Positions 13,071-25,480 of a stretch of DNA of 64,000 bases are shown here, one piece after another. Position 1 is the first letter of the stretch; every line of letters starts with the position of its first letter. This stretch comes from Camarhynchus parvulus (lineage: Eukaryota > Chordata > Aves > Passeriformes > Thraupidae). The position numbers and the translations under genes are program-made. The DNA lies in assembly GCF_901933205.1 (NCBI RefSeq), contig NC_044572.1, forward strand, positions 34,503,501 through 34,567,500, written 5' to 3'. A model generated the notes under the pieces. It was not told the origin of the DNA. It did no database searches and saw only the letters and a list, made by a program, of their open reading frames with translations.

Positions 13071-14923
13071 GTGTACCTTTGCCTGTTTTCATGATCTGGA
13101 CTTTGCCTTCCAGACTCCCCACCACCTCCGCTCTCTGTGCAAGGCTGGATTTTAACTGAGTGCAAGCGTCACATCGCTGATGCATATCAAATCTGGAATG
13201 ACAGTCAAATGCTTTGCCCACTTGTGTCTGGGTGTTTCTTGGGAGTCTTGGATTTCTTAGGACTTAGGATTGAGTCCCCATGTCCAAAGCAGAAAGTCAC
13301 ATTGCTTTTTTATTTCAGCTTACCAGTTTTCAGCCTCCTACTCTGCTGTGTTTAGGAATAACTGAAACTGGTTCTTACAGTCCTGAAATACCTCTTCCTT
13401 AACATCTTCTACAGTGACAGCAAACATTAATACATGTCTGGTCCAGTTTACAGTAGGCAAGCCCTTGTATTTGGTAGCCAATAGATGTGGCAGTGTGCCA
13501 GACCTACTTTTATCATCTTAAACTAAGATGCCCTGAATATATCTTGATAGTATTGCTTCAGCTGGTGCTAATGGATTTTGACCTCTTTGATCTGCCTTTT
13601 TTCTCAGCAATTTTGAATGGGGGTACAGTGGGTACAGCCTCTGATTTACTTTTTTCCTTTTATTTTGATAAGATGGCTGATCTATTCTCAGCTAATTTCT
13701 ACAGGCAGAGTGCTTTTTTGCAGGGTTGCTGGACTCAGTAGCTCTCCCAAAGCCTAATGCCCCCATCCCTGCATTTTAGCATGGATTTTTTTACTTTTTT
13801 TTTCTCGGCTGTACCTTGTTTTCTAGGTGTTCTTGTCTTTGAAACTTAACCTATGTGTTCAGCCAGAGCACTGCATGACCCACAGTGACTATTCCTTCCC
13901 AGGGTATTAGATGAAGGAGCCGTGGTGTTGTATTGCATTCAAATCAGTGTCTTGCTCTGCCCCGTTGCCCAGCGGTGGGTGGTACTCCTATGAGTCATCT
14001 GCTATAAATGCCAAATGATAGCATCTTTTGCTTCATGATGTTCTTGTTGGCAGCGTTGTGCATCACCAGCACTCGGTCACATTTTTCCTGTCTAATATTG
14101 CTGCTCATCACAATTGTGATCATGTTGCACCTGGCTCCACAGCCCAGCTGCAATCCAGCGAGCTGTTTAGTCCAGGGGTACACTTGCAGATACAGCTGAT
14201 AGTTTTGTGTAGTATTTGTACACAAGAGTCTTTTCTTAAGTTACGCATCCTAGAGTGAATTTTTCTGTCCTCAGTCACTGCCCATACAACTACATTGTCT
14301 ACTCACTCACCCCTTCCCCAGGCATTAGTATATAAAGCAGTTCTGTTTCCCACAGTTGTCCATAGTTTGTGTATTTTTTGTCTTTCAACCTTTCCTGATG
14401 CTTTCCAGATCCTATGCACATCAGCAGAGTGCCAGCAATCTCAGTTAGTCTCTGTTCTGCCTTCTAAATTCTTCAGATGTGTCTCTATGTGTTTAATCTT
14501 CACTAGAACTTCTCATTGTTTTGATCCTCTCCCTGTGTAATTCAGCTGCCTGTGTTGTTTGCAGGTACCTACCCGGGGTTAAATTTGTTTTCTTCTATTG
14601 ATAGTTCTACAAATGCTCTTGCTCTAAGTAATGGTGTTTATCTGTCTAAACTTGAAGTGGATGTCTGCATTCCTCATTCTCTAATACAAACATCTATTCC
14701 TTCTTTTTCTACAATATCTTTTGAGGTCACGGAACCCATTGTAACTGATTTTTTTCCCCACAATATCTCCAGCAATTTAAGCATAATCTTCTTATTCACT
14801 TTTTGTCTATTCACTGTTAGACTGGGGTAGTGATGGGACAGAGTAGTAGAGCTTTTAAAAATTGGTACAAATTCAGGTCCTTCTACTAAGACTGTGGAAT
14901 GTATTTTATATGAAAATCGTGAC

Positions 14924-14944
14924 TTTTTTTTTTTTTTTTTTTTT
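14924..14944. repeat. T21 homopolymer
   Basis: An uninterrupted run of 21 T. There is no TTTATT soon after it on this strand, which argues against it being the tail of an antisense retrocopy. Confidence 0.95.
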
Positions 14945-17900
14945 GTAGTCTGAATCTTTTCACATTGCCAGTACTTTCTGTTTCTAAAAATCTACTTGAG
15001 TCTTTGTTTTTAACTTTCTGGCTATCCCACTAGGCTGGTTGCTGCCATGATTTTGGCATGTTGGGTACTGATTATCGATGCTGGAGGATTCTCTTCTGAA
15101 AGTGAAACTTTTAAAAACTAAAAGCCAGCCTGCTACTTTTGTCAATGCAAAATGCTACAGCATGCCTCTTTAGCATTCTGAACCTGTGGGGCAGTGTTAG
15201 TGAAGTCAGTGGGCACCAAACTGTTCCTCATCTCCTGGCCTACAGCTGCAGGGGGGTACCCAACACACTGGGTACACTTGGATGGCCCAGTGCAGGGATG
15301 CTGCAGGGATTTAGGGCAGGGCAGTCCAGGTCTGCCTGACCCACAGTGAGCCATGCTGATGCAGACCTGCCTGTGACAGAGCTACTCAGGTGTCACTGGA
15401 ATGTGTTTCCTGGCACTCTGGGTCCTTTGTGGGTAAATTTGGTACAACACCAACCAGTCTGCATTGGTCTCATGATAATAGATCAAGCAGGAGAGCAGTG
15501 CCAGCCTGACCCCAGAGCCTCACAGGCTCCATGTAACACTGGTTACTGCTTTTCTCTGTTGGGAGAACAGTTAATCCACTGAATCTGGAAAACAACCCAT
15601 AGATAATCAAGAGTTGAGAGTGCTGGTGTGTGCTGAAGCCTAAGAACTCAGTTGAGAACTTTGATGAATCAGGGCACTGATTAGCCAAGGTGCAAACCAG
15701 TGGGGAACTGGAACCAGGATTCTTGGGACTTCAGTGGGAACATGGAGGAAACAAATAAATTAACCAGATTTTAAATCTGAGTTACAGAAGCAGGTGTGGA
15801 AATCCTGCAACTGCCCCACTCAGCGGTTAGCTTGGGGAAACCAAAATCTTTTTTCCTGAAAACTTGTGCTTCCTTAAATTTTTAACATTTAAGCCTATCT
15901 CATTCTTAATCTGTTCTAAACGCAATACTTCATGGCCCATCATCTCTTGCTTTAATTTGTTCTGATACTGATGTTTTCTCTTCCCTGATGTCCCTTTGCT
16001 CATGCACCCTGTCAGCACAGCAGAGAAAATACCTCCTCTGCACCTTCTAATGTTAAAAGTTTGTGGTAATGTTAAAAGGTGGCAGCTGGCCCCATGCAGC
16101 TTCTCACAGCCCATCAACAGGGAGGAGAGCGGGAAGGGTAAAAGTGAAAAAAAAAACCTTATGAATTGGGATAAAAACAGTTTAATAGGAAAAGAAAAAG
16201 CTGCACACACAGAAAGTGCACCAGGGAATTCAGTCACCCTTTCCTATGAGCAGGCAGCTGTTCAGACATCACAGGAGAGCAGGGCCCCATCAACCAAAAT
16301 GGTGACTTGGAAAGACAAACGTCATCACCCAGAATGTTCCCCCCTTCCTTCTTCTTCCCCCAGCTTTATACACTGAGCGTGGCATAATTTGGGATGGAAT
16401 GTCCCTTGGGTCAGTTGGGATCAGCTGTCCTGGTTGTGTCCCCTCAAACCTTCTTGTGCACCCCCAGCCTCCTCCTTGTTGGGGTGGTGTGAGGAGCCAA
16501 AAAAGTCTTGACTGTGTCAGCACTGTTCAGCAGTAACTAAAATATCCCTGTATTATCAACACTTTTCCCAGAGCAAATCCAAAGCATAGCCTGATACCAG
16601 CTACTATGAATAAAATTAACTCTATCCCAGCCAAAACTAGTGCAAAGTTTATTTATGCTAAGCTCTTTAAAGCTGAAAAGTAGTAGTAGCAGTAGTTGTT
16701 ATTATTATTATAGCATTTTATTGTTAATCTCCTAAAATGTTTTAAGTATTCCAAATCATTTAAAAACTTTCATTTATCCTGCCTTTGCCAAATCTTGAGA
16801 CTCATTCTAGATTCAGAGCTAATAACATTATCACTGTTAGTCAGAACTTGATTGGAATGGGGATGCCTTCCATATTGGCCTGCACTTCATCATGGCATCA
16901 AACTTGAAAGGTCTTTGCCCCTTTTCTGAGCATAGTTTCAAACACATTCATGCCAAAGGAGAACAAGTAATTGGCTAAAAGCAAGTGATCATCATGACTT
17001 CTTTTTAAGAAATCATTATGTTAATTTTCCTTGAGGGACTTTCCTTTGGATTGTTCTGTAACTTATTTTCTTAATTAAAAAAAAAGGTAATGTTGACTGA
17101 AAAGCTCCCTCACTGTTTATGAAAGGGTTGGTATTGCACTTATAGTGAATTTAGTGGTTTTTTCTTTCTTCTTCTTTTTGTTTTGTTTTGTTTTGGATGA
17201 TTGGTTTGGTTTAGTCTTTTTATGCACCAGAAGGCAATCAGTATTTTTTGAAATTAAAGACAAATAAAGAAAATGCAAATATTCCCTTGTGCGGGAGTGA
17301 TATATTTCCGGGGAGAAACCAGGCTAGGAGTGGCTTTCAAACTTTTAAATCTGTTTTATGTGGTGTATAAGAGATTGCTGTCATCACCCAGATGCAGGAA
17401 ATACCAGTGCTGGGCTTAAGGGGGACAAAGTAAACTCGACAATGGACTGAAAAGAAAAATAAACAATCGACCAACCGTTTTTATAGCTTGTTTTTTCTCT
17501 TGCTTTAACAGTAACATTCACCTTCATTTACCAGAGTTCTGTGAAACATCTGTATCAAGCCTTAAACTTGCTTGACCTTAGTTTAGGTTCAAGGTTCAAT
17601 ATATTCCATGTGCATGGATGATTGTACAAATCCACAAGAGCTCTGTCTCTATGCAAACCTTTTTCCCTGTCCCAGATTTGGCCTCTTTCTCGCTAAATAA
17701 ATCCAAGGACAACTTTCTCTCTCTGTCTTTCTTTCTGCAAAGATTGCTGCAGGGGTGCCCTTGGGGCTTGCAGGGTCTTACAGGGCTTAGGAATAGAGAG
17801 GGAAAGTTGCCTTAGAGGATGAGGTCAACCTACTGTAACAACTGTCCCGGATAGAATCTTTTATAACTTGAAGAATTGAATTTAAAGGCCTCATTTTGCT

Positions 17901-20900
17901 AAATCTCCCAAAACAAATGGTTCAGCATTTGTATAATTTTTAAATCTGTACTTCTGCTCTCATTTGTAAAATCAGAAAAGATTTCTAAATGGCTCCGAGC
18001 AAGTCTCTGAGCTGAACAATTGCTCTCCTCCTTCTGCCTAGCTATATTTCTTCCCAGGGCTTCTGTGGGTTACTTTACTTAACAAATAGCTGCCTGTATA
18101 GAATACAAAATTTGGGTCTTAAAGAAGAACTTGATGGCAGCCAAATCATGAGGGTGGAAACAGAAATTAAGTTTTGAATTTGTTACAGTTCCCAGCACAA
18201 GCTATATTGATATGATTATCATTTAAATCTATTTAAAAGTAACTTCTGTATTCAATAGCATACAAGTTCAATTGATATCTCTTGCACACCTGTTATCTGA
18301 ACACAGATGTACTTTGGGGAAAGAAGGATGAGAAAACACGACTTGTTTTCAGTGTCTTAGATACCCTTTGTGCTGGACTGGCCCCATAGCATGAGATGCC
18401 CCACCTTGCTTGGGGTCCCGCATCACAGTGGTTTTCCACCTGAGGAGGAGGGTCTGCATCTACACAGCTGGAGGGTTCTGGTGTCCTTAGGGAGGTCACC
18501 ATGAGAGGGGGAAGCATTCCTTTCACATGGGATGGTGTAGGACATTTCCTCTTGCTGATTCCAGCCAGGCCCATGGCCAAGTGGTGTCACTTGGATGAAG
18601 TGAGGAGATTGGAGCCAGCCATCTGCTCTGGTGACAGCAAAACTCGATCCAGTTGCGAAAGAAGTGACCTTTCTTGAACAGTTTCTGAACCCATGACTTT
18701 CTCCTTTATCAGTACTTTATGAATATGAATAGCACTCTTCAGACAGGCAGCCAGCATTACTCTAGTTCAGACATCTGTGGCAACACTGGGTGTGGAAGAG
18801 CTGGTTTTTCTGACTGGCATCTGTGTGGTGCCTGAGTTAATCCTACAGACTTCTTTCAAAGCTAGTAGTGAGAAATTGGCAATTTTAGCTCATGATTCCT
18901 CTCTTCCCAGTGGAGATGTCTGTATCAAGTGGATGGTGTTCATGTGCCTGTTTCTCTCCATTGACTGTGGAGGAGGTCTGGAATGACTGACTGAGGTGGA
19001 GATGCTGAGGAAGTGTAAAGAAAAATGATTATGTGTGTGTCATACAAACCAGAAACCTCTCAGATGGGTGTAGTGGGCAGATTTCTGTCTGCAAGGGGCA
19101 TATCCCCATCGGCTGATTTTGCGTTTAACTTCACTAAAGACGTGGCTGCTTAGCTCAAGAGCATTGTTGTGCTGATATTACTTCCACAATGTGAGCTGGT
19201 TATCTCTGCCCAGCTCTGCACTGTGCTGTGTAAACAGCCACATTCCCTCAGAGTCAGCTTTGGGTATTTTATGTGGCACAGCGTTAGCCCAGGCATAACT
19301 TTTTGAGGCCCCAGTAGATTTTGCATACCTGTAGACATGTTATTAAGTTGAAGGTTTTGCTCTCCAGAGGGCAGGAGTTTTGTTGAAGAAGCACATAAGG
19401 GCACTGGTATTTGCTCTTATTCCCAAGTGGAAAATGCCTCCTTGCAGACTGGCAGGAGACAGCTCTTCTCCACTCATGACTTTGATGTCATGAGATGCAG
19501 GCCTTATTTATCAACACACCTCTGGGAAACTATAGATCCCTCCTGCCCCTTCATTCCCCCACAGTCAGTTCAATTTTTACTTTAAGTAAATGAACTTTCA
19601 AAAGAACTAGGGTTTATGGAAGAAGGTTCGTGGAGCTGTGATAAAGCACTTCAGGCTGTAACTTACACTTGTGTCTGAGGCTTCACTTTTATTGCTTGAA
19701 AAAATTCTCATATGATCTCATTTTAGAATTGGGTACTTCAAAGGTTGTTCAATCCATGTTCCTTCGAGGCTGCCTATGCAGCCCTATAATTTTTTCAAAT
19801 GTTCTGTTCTTTTTTTTTTTTCCCTCCTTTCATCCTTATTAACTGGAAAACACCAAAGGGATTTTCACACACCAAAATGAATAGTCTTGCAATATTGTAG
19901 CCATGCTGCTTTAAAAGTTACTGTAAAATCAGTCCATAGTGGATATGTGTTTGCACTTTCATGCTCTATTACTGAGTGCCTGAGCTAGTCGTGCTAACCA
20001 GACTCTGTTATGGTAGATCTGGTGGTAGAACTGTTCTGGTAAAGCCTTCAAAAAGGATTTGATTTAAATTAGAAATAATTGTTTTACCAAAAGTGTTTTA
20101 TCACACAATTACAGCCTTCCATCAAAAAGCACAAGCTATACAGGTTTTGTGAGAAGGGATGAAGGCAAGAAAGGATCTTTCCTGGCATATGTGTAGTCTT
20201 GGTTTTTTTTGCTTTCTCCTCCTTACTTCCCAAATATGGAGTCATATTCAGTAGTGAAATTAACTTGACCTCTCTTGAAATGAGGTTGGACAGCTTGAGT
20301 CCCATGTTCTCTGGTTGGAAGTTTTGATGGCCTCACTAATGTTGTTCTCTCAAATCCTGCAAAATGGATTTCATTGTCAGTCACATCATGCTTGTGAACT
20401 GAAGAGCTGACCTGGAGCTATAAAGTTCCCTAAAAACAGCACTGAGCCTGAAACCCGGAAAATTCCAAAATTTTCCATTGTGACAAAAACATCTTCTCCC
20501 AAATATTTTTTTCACTGTGGTTTCAGTTTCTTTTCACTTTTCTTTTTCACTAGGAAAATGTGAGAATGGGAATGAGATTGCCAGAGAAAGACATTAAGAA
20601 AAGAAGACATCAAGTACTTTCTTAAAAAAAATGAACTACTTTCCTTTAGTTTCTTGTTAGTGTTAGGGACCAAAATGACAAACATTTTTTTTCTTTGCTC
20701 TGACACTTACTTGTCAAAGTGATTAATTTCAGTCCTTGTACCTAAGATTGAAATCTATAGAGAAAAGAGAAGATCTACTTAAAGAGCTAGGCATTAGTCC
20801 TGGAAGCAAGACAACCTGTGAATACTTCTCACAAACAATTGATTGAAATGAAATAAGCTTTCAATGTATTGATCTTTGTTCTTTTATGTTTGTTAGAGCT

Positions 20901-22092
20901 CAGATAACACTCAGTGGAATTTTTTCAGGTTAACTTCAAGTAGAAGATGCAGCCTGTATCTCCACAGATGTTTTTTGTTATTTGTGAAGTGATACCAGAA
21001 GAGACCCTTGTATTTTAGATTGGTTAGTTAGCCCAGATGTTCTTACATGAGTAGAGATATTTTTCTCCTTCTTTTTTTACCATTGTCTGCATAAAGGAGA
21101 TAACTTTTTGGGTCTGCAGCCCAGCCAAGGAATCAAGAGCTGTATTAGTGTGGTATCAAAGTGCCTTGGAGATAGACTTTATTTTCTTTAAACACTGTAA
21201 CAACAAAAGTTCATAATGCACTGTGTACTGCAGGCAAATGCATGCTATGATGTAATATAAAACTGTATAAAATAAACTATTATATATGTAAGTGCAAAAT
21301 GAAGGATCCAGGATCAGAGGCTTCTTCATTTCAGACCAAGACAGTGCTTGAGAAAGGAGAATATGAGGGAGTAGGAGGCAAGTGTAGCTTACAAGTCTGT
21401 AGAGGAGATGGATGGTAGTGCTTGGAAGGAGATTCATGACAATCCTGTTTGTTCTTAATGCTCCTCAAATATTTTTTATTCTCCAGAATTATGCAAAGAA
21501 TCATATTATTTGGATGATCCAAACAAAATGTGTGTTAAACGTTTTTTTGCCTGTTTTGACACGTGGGAAGATAATAGCACCTATTTATAATTGCCACTTA
21601 CTGTCTTGAAAGAAATTCTAGCAGCATTAATATTCAAAAAGCTATTTGTGGCATTGATAAATGTAAAAGCATTAGTCAGTATCTGTAGCTGTCCATAAAA
21701 ATAGCTCTTTCTGTGAAGAAAACTTAGCCTTACCTATGAAAATATTGGATATGGTGTCACACAAGCTTATGACAACTAGAGTATACAGACTTAATGGCCT
21801 TCATATCATTAGCAAACACTTGGAAAGGAGTATCCTGCAGTAATATGGCTTTCTGAGAAAACTCCTGACTCTTCAGGTGACTGATTGGAGGCAGATGACA
21901 TACTGAGAAAATCTGTCAAGTGTTTAGGATCAAAGTGTCTTTCAAAAAGTGCACTGCCTTTCCCAATACTGAAGCCTGCATTTGTAGTCCCTTTATTGGA
22001 GGCAGTCACTAATCTTACTACCCTGTGAAATCTGACGTTGCTGGGACACTGCCACCTCATTTATGCCTTTATTTTCTGATTATATAGCATAG

Positions 22093-22167
22093 GTACATAG
22101 ATCTGGGCAGTTGTACAAGTGTACAAGGTGTACAAGTTGTACAAATGTACATAGATCTGGGCAGTTG
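22093..22167. repeat. Local duplication with TGTACAA-type units
   Basis: A 21-nt segment (gtacatagatctgggcagtt plus g) occurs exactly twice, at 22093-22113 and 22147-22167. Between the copies are four spaced gtacaa units. The offset is 54 bp, so this looks like a recent local duplication combined with short-unit slippage. Confidence 0.93.
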
Positions 22168-22243
22168 GTAGAAGACATCTGTAGCATGTTTGCTTTACAG
22201 CCATGTAGATGGCAGTAGGCTTAGTGAATCTGTGTGCTCTTTG

Positions 22244-22291
22244 TTTTTTTTTTTTTTTTTTTTTTTTTTTTGGTTTTTTTTTTTTTTTTTT
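22244..22291. repeat. T28-GG-T18 homopolymer tract
   Basis: T28 at 22244-22271, two G, then T18 at 22274-22291. The sequence after it shows no sign of an antisense processed transcript, so I call it a homopolymer tract only. Length is prone to slippage and to assembly error. Confidence 0.95.
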
Positions 22292-23599
22292 GTGGAATGG
22301 ATTATAGTATCTATATTATTAGGGTGTGAATGTTTACATTTGGATTACTTTCAGAATAGGGCTATGTTTTTCACTGCTCTGGTACAAGTCTCAGTGTTTT
22401 TCTCTTCTTGCAAGTAAGGGGAAAGGAATTATGTGTTCATATACTTGCTAGACCTTCAAAACAGCTTATATATTAAATTCTCTTTTTAGAAACTGAGGCA
22501 ATTACATGTTGAAATAGCTTTTTAAGTTTTTAAAAATTCTATTTTAAGTTCTCATACAAAGTATTCGTTAGTCATAACTCTCTGCACCCTAGTTCAAAAT
22601 AAGATAAATTATATTAATTAAAAATGCAAAAAGCCAGATCAGTCTATGCAGTCCATTCCCAAAATAATGATCCTGTAGTTAATCAGTACATTGTAACTAT
22701 AAATATTTATGTATTTATTTCCTGACTTTGCTACCAACTTTGCATGACTTTGGATAGATCATGTAAGCTAGAATCTTCTAGATGAAACTACAGATAAAAT
22801 AGATTTAAAACTTCTTGCAGTTGTGATTGCAAGCATCTTTCAGCTTTGTTAAAAATAATTAAAATCAGTCTTTAAAAGTGTGTTCTTTAGCCTCTTGTCT
22901 ATAATTTTGGCATAGTATTACATCTTTGTGTTAGAGAGACTACTGAGAGAAGAATGAACAAAATAATGTGTATGTGTCTGATTTTTCCTTATTTGCTTAC
23001 TTTCAAAGATAAATATTCCCTAAAGGGATATAATTGGAAGAGGGTGTGTGCAGCAGGAGTTGAAAATGAAGCCTTTTAAAGTATTTCTGATTGGACACAT
23101 TAAAACTGGAGGCTCTCAGTATCACTGCTTGCTCTTGAAAACCTTAGCCAAGATTTTTTCGTTTTTCCCAGAAGAGCTATGGCCAGGGTGGCTGAGGCTT
23201 GAAAGCTGTGTATTTACATAAGCACAAGTTACAAATCTGTGGTTTTTAGAGATGTTTGAATTTCACCACTTTACACTTGCAGTACGTTGTAAGTTGCTGT
23301 GAGTAGTTCACAGGTTGTGAATGTACAGCCTACAGAGAATTACCCCTCATGTTGCCTCCTTCTTGTTAGGAAAAGCAGAATTTTTTTCATATGTGCCAGT
23401 TTTTAAGGTTCTTGTTTGTAGTTATGAATTGGTTACTGCCAGAAATTTGTGGCTAGTCACTGATCAGGAGTTGCTTCATTTTGATGTGCTGCCTCCTTCA
23501 CTGAGGCAATAATCCTTGGACCAGAAAGGCTGATTTTTAAAAAGTGATACAGCAGTCTTCTGAGAAGGGCTCTGGAGACTTATATTGCTGACTTATATT

Positions 23600-25100
23600 G
23601 CATCCCTATAGGAGGAAAGGAAAGGTCCCTTTGCACAGTCTCACTTACCCCACAGACTTGCATGTCTGTGCACACAGACAAGCGCAGCTGCTCCTGGAGT
23701 GCAGAACCCTCTCTCTGCTCCTGGGAGGGTCTCCCATGGTTTGTATGGACATTTGCCAGTGAGGGGTGCTGTTCCAGCTGATTCTGGAAGGCAGACTCAT
23801 CCCTGTGCCCAACCGCTGGTAGCAGTTGGCTTTGCAGTTGCTGTATTAGTTGAGGACAGGGTCATCACCCATGTCAGATGTCCCCTTCTTGTCAAGTGTC
23901 AGTGGAGCAATAGCTGCATTTATGTCCCTTCTGAATCCCAAATCTCTCATTCCTTGAGGCAGGGCTAGAGGTCTGACTAGGCAGAAGTACACAGGCTGTG
24001 TATAACCTGTCTGGGTTTGCTACAGAGCCGTGGAGTGCTCCCAAGGGACCAGCAGCTGAGCAGCATCCCCACAAGTGCTGTGGGCTGTGCTTCTGCTGAC
24101 CAGTGGAGACCACCAGAAAAGCTCTGTGTCAGGCACCATGGGGGTCTCCCGGGGGTGAGAGCCTGAGGGGACTCATCAGGGTGTCAGGATAGGATCCATC
24201 CCACCTCCCCAGTCAGGGAACAAAGCAGCCAGAGCAGCCCCTGCCACGGGCATTGGCATGTCTCTGCTTATCCCAGAGCTCCTCTGAGGGGCTGATGTTT
24301 GAGCTGCTCTTCTGGGTATGGAGAAGGAGGCAGACTTGTTTGTCTCACATGCAGCAAATGTATTTGCAGGACGCTGTTAGTGCTGGGGACTGGAGGAGCA
24401 CCTCCAACCCTCAGGAGTACTTCTGGAGCATTCTTGCCCGAGGAGAGGGAGAGGGATCACCACTTTTGTGCTCAAAGAAAGCATATATTTGCAGAAAAGC
24501 CTTTGAAGACCTGTGTTGGCTTCCCATCAAAGTTACCCCTCTCCTGAGTCCAGACCTTTAATGGTTGAGAAGCTTGACCCAAGGGTTGTGGACACATCCA
24601 GGGCAGAGCAGGCAGCCAGAGCCTGGCTGGGGGGTCTGCAGGAGGGTGGGGAGAGCAGCACAAAATGGTCTGGGCTTTTTTGTTTTGTTTTGGATGACTG
24701 CCAGGCAGTTTGTGGGCCATTCTGTTCCCTTCCCAAGTCAGGTACCTGAACTGCGGGGGCAGATGGTCCTCAGCCTTCTCTCCGGTGCTGGCTGGAATGA
24801 TGGGCTGTTGGGGACCCTGCCTGTGTCATGGCAGGGGAAGAGGGGCTTCTCTGCTGAGCCCAGGGCATTGCTTGCTGCTCCTGGTGTTTTTGGTGCTGGG
24901 CCTTGGTAGTGGCTGATTTCAGAGCCCTGGGAGGTGCTATGCCTGCAGCACAGCACTGTTTGTTGGTGATGCCTGCATGGGACAATGTCCTGTGACTGCT
25001 GATGGCACCTCAGGTACTCCAGAAGACTGAGCCTAAAATGCCTGCCCTGCCTCCCCCGAAAAGCTTTCACTAACTATTGTGAATTATTCTTCTAGTTCAT
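23600..25100. other. GC-richer, CpG-poor block with no recognised gene
   Basis: About 1.5 kb is clearly richer in G+C than the sequence on either side but poor in CpG and rich in TG/CA, as if old methylated CpGs had decayed. Overlapping open frames (up to 114 codons on +, 110 on -) reflect the scarcity of AT-rich stop codons rather than a visible protein family. Guanine runs near 24629-24651 could form a G-quadruplex. It could be an ancient repeat too decayed to name, or a degenerate CpG-rich element. The CR1 fragment starts just downstream. Confidence 0.45.
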
Positions 25101-25169
25101 AGTTCTAACTCATTTAATAAGCTGGAAGACTCCAGTCTCACAAACAACTCCCATAAAGAGGTGTATAAG

Positions 25170-25480
25170 GTATAAGTGGGTCACAACTTATGGGACAACA
25201 TTTTAGCAGGGGCTGTTGCAATAGGACGAGGGTTAATGGTGTTAAACTGAAGGAGGATCAATCTAGAGTAGGTATAAGGAAGAATTTTTTTACAATGAGG
25301 ATGATTAAATGCTGGAACAGGTTGCCCAGAGAGGTGGTGAATGCCCCATCCTTGGAAATATTCAAGGTGAGGTTGGAGGGCTCTGATCTAGTAGAAGATG
25401 TCCCTACTTTATTGCAGGGGGTTGGACTAGATGACCTTTAGATGTACTTTTTGACTCAAAATATTGTATGATTCTATGAA
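25170..25480 (+). mobile_element. CR1 (chicken repeat 1) LINE fragment, 3' end
   Basis: This is a 5'-truncated copy of the 3' end of a CR1 non-LTR retrotransposon in + orientation. Diagnostic stretches are the family's tggaacaggttgcccagaga, the gatgccccatccttgga-type block, gggggttggactagatga, and the terminal attctatga that replaces a poly-A tail in CR1. An open frame at 25190-25441 carries the well-known WNRLPREVV and GLDDL signature of this region. CR1 copies are nearly always truncated at the 5' end by incomplete reverse transcription, as here. No intact reverse transcriptase or endonuclease is present, so the copy is inert. The 5' boundary is approximate (within about 20 bp), and no target duplication could be defined. 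Confidence 0.93.

Larger units (their letters stand above)
10660..23600. other. Non-coding DNA, probably intronic, no gene recognised
   Basis: No exon, RNA gene or known repeat was recognised. A CCAAT (10706-10710) and TATAAA (10722-10727) sit close together just after the microsatellite, but their 11 bp spacing is not typical of a promoter. The longest open frames here (122 codons from 12473; 136 codons on the minus strand, 16237 to 15827) show no family resemblance and no splice context. Simple sequence includes an almost pure A/T stretch at 13003-13070, T21 at 14924-14944 and a TTTTG run near 17175-17195. The stretch at 11421-11580 is rich in TAAT cores and is listed as a possible conserved element. 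Confidence 0.55.

Noticed and set aside
15827..16237. 136-codon open frame on the minus strand
   Set aside because: Its hydrophobic start could suggest a membrane segment, but it has no family similarity and no flanking gene signals.
25190..25441. 83-codon open frame as a host gene
   Set aside because: The WNRLPREVV signature and flanking sequence show that it is the 3' end of a CR1 retrotransposon.
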